NCBI GenBank assembly: GCA_030142905.1
Contig: JASJOG010000061.1
Coordinates: 1-64,000, forward strand
From: Heliopora coerulea
Taxonomy: Eukaryota > Cnidaria > Anthozoa > Scleralcyonacea > Helioporidae
DNA: 64,000 nucleotides
Direction: 5' to 3'
The translations under genes were made by a program, and so were the position numbers. A model generated the notes under the pieces. It did not search any database. It had not been told where the DNA came from and saw only the letters and a list, made by a program, of their open reading frames with translations. Position 1 is the first letter of the stretch. Each line of letters starts with the position of its first letter. Of this stretch, positions 30,061-38,334 are shown piece after piece.

Positions 30061-32606
30061 TGCAAGAGACTTTTTAATTTAAGTATTTATTGGTTTTTTA
30101 TAGATGTATTTGTGTTTGTTTAGAATGGATGTTTTAGTATCGATGTTGGTTCTTTTGTTTGAGGTTATACTTATTTGGGAGGTACCGCAGAAGTAAGTGT
30201 TTTGTCAAGGCTTAGCGAGGGTAGGATAAGGGGCAAGACCTTACTCTTTACGTAATAGATTTTTTTTATAGCAGAAAACTAAATGTTGTTGTGATGGTTT
30301 TTATGTAGTTATGTTGGCTGAATGGAGATAAAGTGAATTTAAAGCGGGAAGAGAAATTTTAAGGTAAGTATTCATTGTTTGTAATAGATGTATTTGTGTT
30401 AGTTTATGAGGCATGTTTTAGTATCGATGCTAGTACTTTTCATCGTGGTAATATTTAGTTATGAGGTGATATTTAGTTGTTTCTTAGTTTATAATTTAGT
30501 TTCAAGACCTTACTCTTTATGGAATAGTTCATTTTGTTATAGCAGAAAACTGAATGTTCTTGTGATGGTTTTTATTTAGGTATTTTAAGACGAATTATAA
30601 TAAAATGAATGTAATGCTGCAAGAGACTTTTTAATTTAAGTATTTATTGGTTTTTTATAGATGTATTTGTGTTTGTTTAGAATGGATGTTTTAGTATCGA
30701 TGTTAGTACTTTTGTTTGAGGTTATACTTATTTGTGAGGTACCGCAGAAGTAAGTGTTTTGTCAAGGCTAAGCGAGGGTAAGATAAGGGGCAAGACCTTA
30801 CTCTTTACGCAATAGATTTTTTTATAGCAGAAAACTGAATGTTGTTGTGATGGTTTTTATGTAGTTATGTTGGCTGAATGGAGATAAAGTGAATTTAAAG
30901 CGGGAAGAGAAATTTTAAGATAAGTATTCATTATTTGTAATAGATGTATTTGTGTTAGTTTATGAGGTATGTTTTAATATCGATGCTAGTACTTTTCATT
31001 GAGGTAATATTTAGTTATGAGGTGATATTTAGTTGTTCCTTAGTTTTTAAAATTTTTTCAAGACCTTACTCTTTATGCAATAGTTCATTTTGTTATAGCA
31101 GAAAACTGAATGTTCTTGTGATGGTTTTTATTTATGTATTTTAAGCCGAAATATAATAAAATGAATGTAATGCTGCAAGAGACTTTTTAATTTAAGTATT
31201 TATTGGTTTTTTATAGATGTATTTGTGTTTGTTTAGAATGGATGTTTTAGTATCGATGTTAGTTCTTTTGTTTGAGGTTATACTTATTTGTGAGGTACCG
31301 TAGAAGTAAGTGTTTTGTCAAGGCTAAGCGATGGTAGGATAAAGGGCAAGACCTTACTCTTTACGCAATAGATTTTTTCTATAGCAGAAAACTAAATGTT
31401 GTTGTGATGGTTTTTATGTAGTTATGTTGGCTGAATCGAGATAAAGTGAATTTAAAGCTGGAAGAGAAATTTTAAGATAAGTATTCATTGTTTGTAATAG
31501 ATGTATTGGTGTTAGTTTATGAGGCATGTTTTAATATCGATGCAAGTACTTTTCATTGAGGTAATATTTAGTTATGAGGTGATATTTAGTTGTTCCTTAG
31601 TTTTTAATTTAGTTTCAAGATCTTACTCTTTTTCGAATAGTTCATTTTGTTAGAGGAGAAAACGAATGTTCTTTTGATGGTTTTTATTTAGGTATTTTAA
31701 GCCGAATTATAATAAAATGAATGTAATACTGCAAGAGACTTTTTAATTTAAGTATTTATTGGTTTTTTATAGATGTATTTGTTTTTGTTTAGAATGGATG
31801 TTTTAGTATCGATGTTAGTTCTTTTGTTTGAGGTTATACTTATTTGTGAGGTACAGCAGAACTAAGTGTTTTGTAAAGGCTAAGCGAGGGTAGGATAAGG
31901 GGCAAGACCTTACTCTTTACGTAACAGTTAATTTACTTATAGTAAGAAACTAATTGTTGTTTTGATGGTTTTTATGTAGTTATGTTGGCTAAATGAAGAA
32001 AAAGTGAATTCAAAGCTGGAAGGGAAATTTTAAGATAAGTATTGGTTGTTTGTAATAGATGTATTTGTAATAGTTTTTGAGTGATGTTTTAGTATTCATG
32101 CTATTGCTTTTCACTGAGGTAATATTTAGTTATGAGGTGATATTTAGTTATTCCTTAGTTTTTAATTTAGTCGCTGAAGTAATATTTACTTGTTTTGTTG
32201 CACAGAACCATGTGTTTCTCCAAGGCTAACTGTGGGTAGGATAAGAGGTAAGACCTTACTCTTAATGTAATAGTGAATTTACTTATAGCATAAGACTAAA
32301 TATTGTTGTGATGGTTTTTATGTAGTTTTTTTGACCAAATGAAGATAAAGTGAATTTTAAGCAGCACAAGATTTTTTAAGATAAGTATTCATTTTTCGTA
32401 ACAAATGTATTTGTGTTAATTTATGAGGGATGTTTTAGTATCAATGCTATTGCTTTTCACTGAGGTAATATTTAGTTCTGAGGTACTGCAGAACTAAGTG
32501 TTTCGTGAAGGCTAAGTGGAGGTAGGATAGGGGATAAGACTTTACTTTTAATGTAATAATTAATTTAGTGAGAGGAGAAAACTAAATGTTGTTGTGAAGA
32601 TTTTTA

Positions 32607-32650
32607 TGTAGGTATGTTGGCCAAATCTTCATTTGGCCAACATACCTACA
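32607..32650. repeat. Perfect 20-bp fold-back palindrome in satellite
   Basis: Left arm 32607-32626 and right arm 32631-32650 are exact reverse complements, separated by the loop CTTC. The left arm is ordinary satellite sequence (TGTAGGTATGTTGGCCAAAT); the right arm is the same segment copied backwards, including the following GAAG. This looks like a template-switch scar, not a selected site. Confidence 0.85.
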
Positions 32651-33077
32651 GTATTACATATTACAGCATTATATTCATATTATTAAGACAAGTATTCATT
32701 GGTTGTAAAAGAGTATTCTTTTAAGCTTCGGATGCATGTTTTAGTATGGATGTTAGAGCTTCTCTTTGAGGTAATATTTAGTTCTTTGGTGCTGCTGAAG
32801 CAAGTGGTTCTCCAAGGCTGAGTGTGGGTCGAGTATGGGGTAAGATCTTAGTCTTAATGTAATAGTTAATTTAGTAATAGCTGAAAACTTAATGTTGCTG
32901 TGATGGTTTGTATGTAGGTTTGCTAGCCAATTGAAGATTAGGTGAATGTAAATCAGTAAGACACTTTTTAAAATAACTATTCGTTGGTTGTAATTGATGT
33001 ATTTGTGTAAGTTTAGAATGTATATTTTAGTATCGATGTTAGTGCTTTTCTTTGAAATGATATTTAGTTGTGAGGTA

Positions 33078-33083
33078 GTGCAG
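33078..33083. repeat. Left target-site duplication of Polinton 1
   Basis: GTGCAG immediately precedes the element; CTGCAG immediately follows it at 48316-48321. A 6-bp duplication is typical of Polintons; one base differs. Joining the flanks restores a normal satellite monomer (GAGGTA.TGCAGAAGTAAGTG), which fixes the insertion point. Confidence 0.8.
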
Positions 33084-33291
33084 AGTAGTAAGAAAAACGA
33101 CGGTCCTGGCACATGACGCCACACCTCATTAGCATACCAATGATGACGTCATCAAGAAATATGCTCCGCCCACTTTTTGTTGAGTGGCCTACCTTTGCAG
33201 GCTCTACACCTGTTAATCATTTTCCCTTTACACATGATGACGTCCTCATCATCAAAGGGGAATCCCATTTCCTTCAATCTTCATCATATCA
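33084..33291 (+). repeat. Left inverted terminal repeat of Polinton 1
   Basis: This matches the reverse complement of 48109-48315 along its whole length with scattered mismatches. It begins AGTAGTAAG, a reiterated AGT that fits slide-back initiation in protein-primed replication. Inside it are an octamer-like ATTAGCAT (33128-33135), a CCAAT box (33137-33141), a perfect CRE/ATF site TGACGTCA (33144-33151) and a GC box CCGCCC (33166-33171). A variant TGACGCCA lies at 33114-33121 where the right repeat keeps TGACGTCA. The open frame across this region is not a gene. Confidence 0.95.
33128..33171 (+). promoter_or_regulatory. CCAAT-CRE-GC-box cluster in left terminal repeat
   Basis: CCAAT, TGACGTCA and CCGCCC lie within 45 bp and are conserved in the other terminal repeat, while nearby bases have drifted. 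Such sites bind NF-Y, CREB/ATF and Sp-type host factors in animals. The arrangement resembles adenovirus terminal repeats, which combine origin and enhancer functions. Use by the element is inferred. Confidence 0.5.
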
Positions 33292-33373
33292 GCAATCCTA
33301 ACAGGTCAGTGTTAAAAAAAATTTGAAATTAATCTTGCTTTCAAATTTTAAAACAACTTTTTTTATTATTTAT

Positions 33374-33823
33374 TTATTCTTCTGAGTTATATTTCTTTTT
33401 AACAACATGTTTTGCAACTGTAATTCCTACCGATAATAATCCAAGATATGGAAGAAACGGAGTCACTTTTTCAATCAAATTTTTCACATCTCTTCTCAGC
33501 AACTTATCTTTTATCAAGTCTTTCTCCAACTCATCGCTACTTTCTATTGCTTCTAAACCTCCAAGCAGATCTGAAAATTTACTAATAAGTAAATCTGTGA
33601 GAAAAACATTTGCCTTCTCCGCTTGTTGACGCTCATATTCAGCATATAACTTTAAAATCTGTTTTCCACTTGGTTTTTTCAAATTTGCTACAGATTGTGA
33701 AATTTCTCCATCTTCTGATAATCTAAGCATCTCTTCGCGTTTTTTTGCAATTTCTTCTTCTCTTTCATTTGTATTTTTATGTTGCCGGGTTGTTGGAATT
33801 TCTTTACTGTCATGTTTACTCAT
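33374..33823 (-). CDS. Polinton hypothetical protein, 149 aa, C-terminal hydrophobic segment
   Basis: This is the only Polinton gene on the minus strand, read from just inside the left terminal repeat. The first 100 residues are highly charged and probably helical (EREEEIAKKREEMLRL near residues 20-35). A hydrophobic stretch near residues 121-138 (PFLPYLGLLSVGITVAKHVV) is followed by a lysine-rich tail, consistent with a single membrane anchor. It is divergent from the integrase gene with only 6 bp between the two start codons, so both probably share one control region. The frame is intact. I do not recognise a catalytic motif; a small membrane-associated accessory protein is the most that can be said. 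Confidence 0.75.
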   Translation of the reverse strand: MSKHDSKEIPTTRQHKNTNEREEEIAKKREEMLRLSEDGEISQSVANLKKPSGKQILKLYAEYERQQAEKANVFLTDLLISKFSDLLGGLEAIESSDELEKDLIKDKLLRRDVKNLIEKVTPFLPYLGLLSVGITVAKHVVKKKYNSEE

Positions 33824-33832
33824 TTATAAATG
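33821..33832. promoter_or_regulatory. 12-bp palindrome holding both divergent start codons
   Basis: CATTTATAAATG is a perfect palindrome. Its outer triplets are the start codons of the 149-aa gene (minus) and the integrase gene (plus), and its centre TTTATAAA is TATA-like. Both genes therefore have the same start context. Such a compact arrangement leaves no room for a conventional 5' leader between them; transcripts may start within or very near the start codons, or upstream inside the opposing gene. Confidence 0.55.
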
Positions 33833-34804
33833 AAAGATAAAGATTTCATTATAGAGCAGGAATTGAGAGATTTGTATTACAACCCAGAAATAAGTTTTCA
33901 ATCCGCAGAAAAACTGTATCAAAAAGCAAAAGAAGAAAAAATAAATGTGAGTAGAAAAACAGTGAGAGAATGGTTAAAAACTCAAGAAACATATTCAAGA
34001 TTTAAACCGATTATCAGAAAGCATAAATTTCAAAAAACATTTGTTAAAAATTTAGGTGATCAACTTCAAATGGATTTGGTAGATATGAAAAAATATAACA
34101 AGGAAAATAAAGGATATTATTGGATTCTAACAGGTATAGAAATTTTATCAATATATGCATTTGCAATTCCAGTTTATAGAAAAGATAAAACAAGTATGAC
34201 AAAATCTGTTGAAAGAATGTTAACAAAATTTAAGATTAGATTTGGAAAATATCCAAAATTGATACAATTTGATGATGGGAAAGAATTTACCAATGTTGGT
34301 GTAAAAAATCTTTTGAAAATTGGATATAATGTAAAATATTTTTCAACATATTCAACAAAGAAAGCAGCGATAGAACAAAGATTTAATAGAACTTTAAAAA
34401 CAATCAGTAGGAAATATTTTGATTCAAAAAAGACAAATGAATGGTTGGATATTTTGGATTCTCTTGTTAAAAATTATAACAATACAAAACATAAAAGTAT
34501 TGAAATGAAACCTGTTGATGTGATTGAGGAAAATAAGCATCAAGTGTGGATAAAACTATTTGGTCAACCAGTTGGTGAAATTTCTTCTCCAAAATTCAAC
34601 GTTGGAGATACTGTTAGAATTTCTAGATATAAGAATATTTTTTCGAAAGGATATGAAGCAAATTTTACAAAAGAAGTTTTCAAAATTACTGAAGTTTTGT
34701 TTGGAGATCCTACCATGTATAAATTAGAAGATTTAAAAGGAGAAGAAATTCTTGGAAAATTTTATGAACAAGAATTATCCACAGTTGGAAAAAGATATAA
34801 ATAA
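33830..34804 (+). CDS. Polinton integrase (retroviral-type, DDE)
   Basis: Catalyses joining of the element's ends into target DNA in the nucleus. Residues 1-65 form a helical N-terminal region containing a probable helix-turn-helix (SRKTVREWL). The rve core follows: first Asp at residue 82 (QMDLVDM), second Asp at 148 (QFDDGKEF), Glu at 182 (IEQRFNRTLK), giving a complete D,D,E triad. A C-terminal SH3/chromo-like segment occupies residues 254-320 (KFNVGDTVRIS). The 324-aa length and the NNTKHKSI motif after the core suit Polinton integrases. The frame is intact, unlike most large genes here. The start is the ATG within the shared palindrome; the stop directly abuts the next ATG. This is the surest functional gene in the element. 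Confidence 0.97.
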   Translation: MKDKDFIIEQELRDLYYNPEISFQSAEKLYQKAKEEKINVSRKTVREWLKTQETYSRFKPIIRKHKFQKTFVKNLGDQLQMDLVDMKKYNKENKGYYWILTGIEILSIYAFAIPVYRKDKTSMTKSVERMLTKFKIRFGKYPKLIQFDDGKEFTNVGVKNLLKIGYNVKYFSTYSTKKAAIEQRFNRTLKTISRKYFDSKKTNEWLDILDSLVKNYNNTKHKSIEMKPVDVIEENKHQVWIKLFGQPVGEISSPKFNVGDTVRISRYKNIFSKGYEANFTKEVFKITEVLFGDPTMYKLEDLKGEEILGKFYEQELSTVGKRYK

Positions 34805-35068
34805 ATGGCAGAAGGTGGTTTTGATGACATTGAAATGAAAAATAAAAATTTAGAAGAAGAAGAAGAAGAAGAAGAAGAAGAAGAAAGAAGAAGAGAAGAA
34901 GAAACAGAATTTTTTTCACCAGAAGACGATTTTGATGATCGTAATATGTTTACACCAGAATCATTTTCTAGAAAAAAAGTAAAAATTCCTGATATAAAAA
35001 GAGACGTAAAAAGAATGAGATTATCAATGACGAAAGCTAATGAAAAAGTTTTTGAAGAAAATATTTGA
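34805..35068 (+). CDS. Acidic N-terminal part of a Polinton structural-type protein, 87 aa
   Basis: Begins at the ATG that directly follows the integrase stop, in the context ATAAATAAATGG. It is dominated by a glutamate run (residues 17-33) encoded by a GAA microsatellite at about 34853-34903, then a basic segment. It overlaps the next frame by 29 bp. That next frame has no start context like the other genes, so I infer that the two were one protein of about 430 aa, now split by a frameshift between about 35035 and 35070. Function is unknown. Confidence 0.6.
   Translation: MAEGGFDDIEMKNKNLEEEEEEEEEEERRREEETEFFSPEDDFDDRNMFTPESFSRKKVKIPDIKRDVKRMRLSMTKANEKVFEENI
34853..34903 (+). repeat. GAA microsatellite inside a coding region
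   Basis: A nearly pure run of GAA/AGA codons encodes the Glu tract of the acidic protein. Length change here keeps the frame when it occurs by whole units. Confidence 0.9.
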
Positions 35069-36065
35069 TTTTCTTCCAAGAAAGAAATATGGTAAATTTT
35101 CTAATCAGTTGTTAAGTGAAACAAGATTTGAAAAATTAGAAACAAGAACTGCAATTTTTTATATAGGTAAAAGAATTGCAAGATATAAAGACCACAAATT
35201 AGAGTATTTAAAAATTAATAAACCAATTTTAGATGAATTCAAAACAGTGTTGGAGAAAGCTAGACAAGAATTTAAGGATAATAGTCTTGAATCCACATTT
35301 AATGATCGTCTTGAAGCAGTTAGAGGTGATTTACCTCCTGTTGTTGAAAATCAATTTAGGGAAGAAGTTTTGACTAGGTCACTTGAAAAATTGGATGAAA
35401 ATGTTACCACTTCAAAAGAAAAAATGCGAAATATACAAGAAGATAATAGATTTATTCCTCCACCAAATGAAATAAGAGAATTAAATGGTATCTTAAATCC
35501 TAAAGATCAGAATGCAGAGGAAAAAATAGAATTTCTTAAAATTCAAGCAAAATATTGGAGAAGAAGAGAAACACAAGTCACTCAACAAGAAATGAAAGAA
35601 TGGTATCGTGAAGCTGAAAAACTTACAAATAATCAAGCTGAAAAAATTAGATTGGAAAATGATATGAGACCACAAGAAGAACAAACTGAAGAAATTTTAC
35701 AACAAGAAATGGATAATACAGATTTGACAAGATATGAAAGATTTAAAAAGTGGGCAAAAGAAAATATGTTTGGATTAGCTTCCACTGCAATTTCTATAGC
35801 TGGATTTGTAGCAACAATTATTACTCTTGCAAGAAGTGGATTAAGAAAAACAGCTGAAGCAATTGGAGATTTAGCAAAATCTATTGGTAAATTTGGAAAA
35901 GAATTTGGAACTGTGTTCATTTTTGGTGCGGGATTTGAAGTTGCTGGATTTTTACTTTCAAAATTGTTAGAATGGGGAAAAGAAGGTCTTGAATATTTAT
36001 CTAACAATTTATGGATTGTTTTTGTGGGTGGTGGTGTATATTTTCTTGTTAGAAAGAAAAGATAA
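35040..36065 (+). CDS. Polinton membrane-associated protein, 341 aa
   Basis: The first 235 residues are charged and rich in Glu, Lys and Gln, with long predicted helices. Residues about 246-264 (LASTAISIAGFVATIITLA) and 288-306 (GTVFIFGAGFEVAGFLLSK) are hydrophobic, and a third segment near 323-337 (LWIVFVGGGVYFLV) ends in a basic tail. This suggests insertion into or disruption of membranes. Its position between integrase and major capsid gene, and its size, fit a conserved but uncharacterised Polinton protein. It starts inside the acidic 87-aa frame and is probably that protein's C-terminal part after a frameshift. A virion membrane or entry role would be inference only. Confidence 0.75.
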   Translation: MKKFLKKIFDFLPRKKYGKFSNQLLSETRFEKLETRTAIFYIGKRIARYKDHKLEYLKINKPILDEFKTVLEKARQEFKDNSLESTFNDRLEAVRGDLPPVVENQFREEVLTRSLEKLDENVTTSKEKMRNIQEDNRFIPPPNEIRELNGILNPKDQNAEEKIEFLKIQAKYWRRRETQVTQQEMKEWYREAEKLTNNQAEKIRLENDMRPQEEQTEEILQQEMDNTDLTRYERFKKWAKENMFGLASTAISIAGFVATIITLARSGLRKTAEAIGDLAKSIGKFGKEFGTVFIFGAGFEVAGFLLSKLLEWGKEGLEYLSNNLWIVFVGGGVYFLVRKKR

Positions 36066-36092
36066 AATATATATATATATATATATAAATAA
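36066..36092 (+). promoter_or_regulatory. AT-repeat leader before the capsid gene
   Basis: A run of alternating AT ends in TATAAATAAATG, the start context shared by many genes of this element. It is the only spacer between the 341-aa gene and the capsid gene and is a likely core promoter. Confidence 0.4.
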
Positions 36093-37325
36093 ATGATGAG
36101 CAGAGTTGACAAATTGTATCCAGGATATAAAAAATCAAAAATGAGTGAAATAAAAGGTAATAGAATAAGACACACTGTAACATTGAATCGAAATTCTGCA
36201 AATCCAGAAGATCTATATATTGATATTCCTAAATTAAATCCAAGTTTGTGTCTTGTTCCAGATTCTCTCCGATTGTTAATTTTAAAAACAAGAATACAAA
36301 AAGTTGGTTTTTAAATAATTTATTGAAGTTGTTAAAAAGTAGATTGGTTGTTAAATTTGCTGGTGAAATTGTTTATGACAATACAGGAGAATCTATTTTG
36401 GAAATTTATAAAGATCTTTGGAAACCACCACATGAAAGATCGGATATGATTGTTATGGTATTGGAAATGAAAATGTTAGAAAACTCATCTCAAAAGATGA
36501 TAGTGGTGCTACAAGTGGAAATACACAAAAAGTGTCAGATAAACTCATGTTTGATGTATTTGGAACTAAACAGTGTTTAAAATTAGAAAAAATTCTTTCT
36601 ACACATGGATTGTATGCTCCATATGGAATGATTAATAATTTTCAATATATTATAACTTTGCCAAAAGCAAGTGATATTATGGTTGCTAAAAGTGGTCAAA
36701 ATGTTGCTGGATATTCTTTAGAAAATTTAGAGTTGGAATATGAAACTATTGAAAATCTGGATTTAGCGGAAGAAGTTTTGAAAAATTATTCACAAGGAAG
36801 ATCATTGTCATTTAACCATGTCACTGTAATGAAAACTGTAGAGTGGGTTAAAGATGCAACATTACATAATTTAACTGTAAATATTCCAAGAAAAAGTACG
36901 AAAGCGGTCGTTCTCCTGTTTAGAAATAAAACTATAACAGACAGCGAAGAATTTGTGTATCCAAATATTACGGAAGTCAAAATTAGTGTTGAAGGAGTTC
37001 CAAATTCTATATATTCAGAAGGTATCCCAAAAAGTAGATTTTTTGAAGAAGCATTTAGAATTTTCCACTGTGGATATGAAAGTTGTGAATCTGTTATGAG
37101 TTTGGAAAAGTTTTACAAAGATTCATTTGCATTATGTATTGATTTACGGAGTATAAATGATGATTTTGTATATGGAGATGGTAAAAAATTAGTTAATACA
37201 CAATCTGGAATCTTGCTAGAAATTAAAAGACAGCAATCACCGCAAATGTAAAATGTCACATTTTTGTATTATCTGATGGATTACTGAATATTGTCAATAG
37301 AGATTTCAGTAGTATACAATTTTAA
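36093..37325 (+). pseudogene. Major capsid protein candidate, broken by three frameshifts
   Basis: About 410 codons spread over three reading frames. Frame one runs from the ATG at 36093 to about 36290, frame two to about 36450, frame three to about 37245, and a short final piece ends with TAA at 37323-37325. Each piece joins the next without loss of plausible protein sequence. Features expected of a Polinton double-jelly-roll capsid include the N-terminal LVPDSL segment, VVKFAGE, the ELEYETI segment, and near the end DLRSINDDFVYGDG. Position just before the packaging ATPase also fits. Family knowledge supports major capsid; I cannot confirm the fold. The breaks mean no full-length product from this copy unless they are assembly errors. 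Confidence 0.82.
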
Positions 37326-37347
37326 AAAAAAATATCTCATATAATAA

Positions 37348-38051
37348 ATGAGTGAAAAGATAACTACAACAACGGAAAAAAAATAAATATAAAGAAATTG
37401 GAGTTACAAAAAATTTCAAATAAAGCAAAAGAAAATAAAAAAAATATAGCAAGTAAAAAAATAAAACCATTCAATATGATTATAGTTGGAATGACATGTT
37501 GTGGAAAAACAAAATTCCTTTTAGACTTTTTAGAAAAAGAATACATAGGATGTTTTGAATCCATCTTCTTAATATATCCTACATTTGAATGGAATACAAC
37601 TTATGAAGAGTGGAAATATTATAGAGATGAAGATTTTTTTGCTATCCCTTGTGATGAAGATGAAGTAGAAAAATGGTTAAAATACATTGTAGATTATGTA
37701 AAAGGGAGTCAATCTTTAATAATCTTTGATGACTGTGCATCAAGTAAAAGTGTAAAAAAAAGAACTAGTGAATTGGTTAAATTAGGATTCTCCGCAAGAC
37801 ATTACAATCTTTCTGTGGTTGTTATAACTCAGCAGTTGACAAGCATTGCAAAACCATTTAGAGAAAATATTAGCAAATTAGTAACATTTTGTAATCCAAA
37901 TAAAAAAGATATGAAAACAATTGTGGAAGAATATCTTGGAAATATTGACAAAAAAGAATTGGAAAAAATTTTGAAAACATTAAAAGAAAAAAAATATTCG
38001 AATCTTGAGATTAATTTAATTTTCCCTTTTGACTATAAAATAAATGGGTGA
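37348..38051 (+). CDS. Packaging ATPase (FtsK/HerA, A32-like)
   Basis: Would drive DNA into the capsid using ATP. Counting from codon 37398, Walker A is GMTCCGKT at residues 31-38, Walker B is SLIIFDDC at 106-113, and a sensor-like ITQQ lies near 143-146. About 217 residues from there match the usual size of A32-like packaging ATPases. The element's usual start context (ATAATAAATGAGTG) lies at 37348, but that ATG reaches a stop in an A8 run near 37373-37383 and is one base out of frame with the ATPase domain. I infer that the true start is 37348 and that one A was lost, by mutation or sequencing error. The end overlaps the next gene by 8 bp. Confidence 0.92.
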
Positions 38052-38334
38052 GAAGGAATATTATGGGAAAAATTATGACTATGTTATGAAAAATGTTAAA
38101 GAAGATGTTTCATTGTTGAAAAAATTTTTTAAGAAGAAATATCCATATGCAGACATGTCTAAATTCACTTTTGAAGCTGATTTTAACAAAGATGCTGTCT
38201 TCCAAGGTTATCATGTTTGGTTTAAAAATAATGAGATGATTTCAACAGATGTTTTTGAAAAAGGTTCAAATCTAGAAAAATTAAATGAAACATTTAAAAA
38301 TGATCCAAATATGATAAAATATCTGTATATATAA
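38044..38334 (+). CDS. Polinton hypothetical protein, 96 aa
   Basis: Starts in the context TATAAAATAAATGGG inside the last codons of the ATPase gene. The protein is soluble, lysine- and aspartate-rich, with aromatic clusters (FFKKKYPY, GYHVWF). It has no adenain-type Cys/His catalytic pattern although this is where a protease gene could be expected. Its end meets a downstream frame that has no ATG of its own, so it may be the first part of that gene separated by a frameshift. No function recognised. Confidence 0.6.
   Translation: MGEKEYYGKNYDYVMKNVKEDVSLLKKFFKKKYPYADMSKFTFEADFNKDAVFQGYHVWFKNNEMISTDVFEKGSNLEKLNETFKNDPNMIKYLYI

Larger units (their letters stand above)
1..33083. repeat. 557-bp dimeric satellite array
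   Basis: Tandem satellite filling the first half of the window. The segment starting CTGCAAGAGAC or CTGCTAGAGAC recurs at 1, 558, 1115, 1672, 2229 and 2786, an exact 557-bp period, and continues with small indels to about 31.8 kb (about 57 units). Each unit has two related halves: the GATGTATTTGTGTT segment occurs at 44 and again at 328, so the halves are about 284 and 273 bp and descend from one ancestral monomer of about 280 bp. Copies in 1-11 kb differ at few positions; from about 31.9 kb to the Polinton they diverge strongly. There is no coding content: short open frames here are shared repeat sequence with frequent stops. Function is unknown; a centromeric or other heterochromatic role is possible but not shown by the sequence. 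Confidence 0.97.
31860..33083. repeat. Diverged edge of the satellite array
   Basis: The segments GTATTCATTG, GATGTATTTGTG, TTTTAGTATCGATG and GAGGTAATATTTAGT are still recognisable in order, but the dimeric phase is lost and substitutions are frequent. The sequence resembles the diverged monomers to the right of the Polinton more than the homogeneous array to the left. No genes are seen. Confidence 0.85.

Noticed and set aside
30962..31144. Open frame of 60 codons within the satellite
   Set aside because: Same repeat half-unit as its neighbours, opened by chance substitutions.
1..33083. CRISPR-like array of regular repeats
   Set aside because: The whole 557-bp unit repeats with no unique spacers; it is a satellite.
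32753..33124. 123-codon minus-strand frame at the satellite edge
   Set aside because: It crosses the Polinton end and consists of satellite; no protein features.
33113..33301. Open frame across the left terminal repeat
   Set aside because: The repeat is matched in inverse at the other end, where no equivalent frame is kept; it is better explained as control and end sequence.
35633..36175. 180-codon minus-strand frame
   Set aside because: Antisense shadow of the 341-aa membrane protein, created by AT-rich codon use.
38044..38334. Cysteine protease in the 96-aa gene
   Set aside because: Position is suggestive, but no cysteine is present in the readable protein and the His/Asp pattern does not fit.
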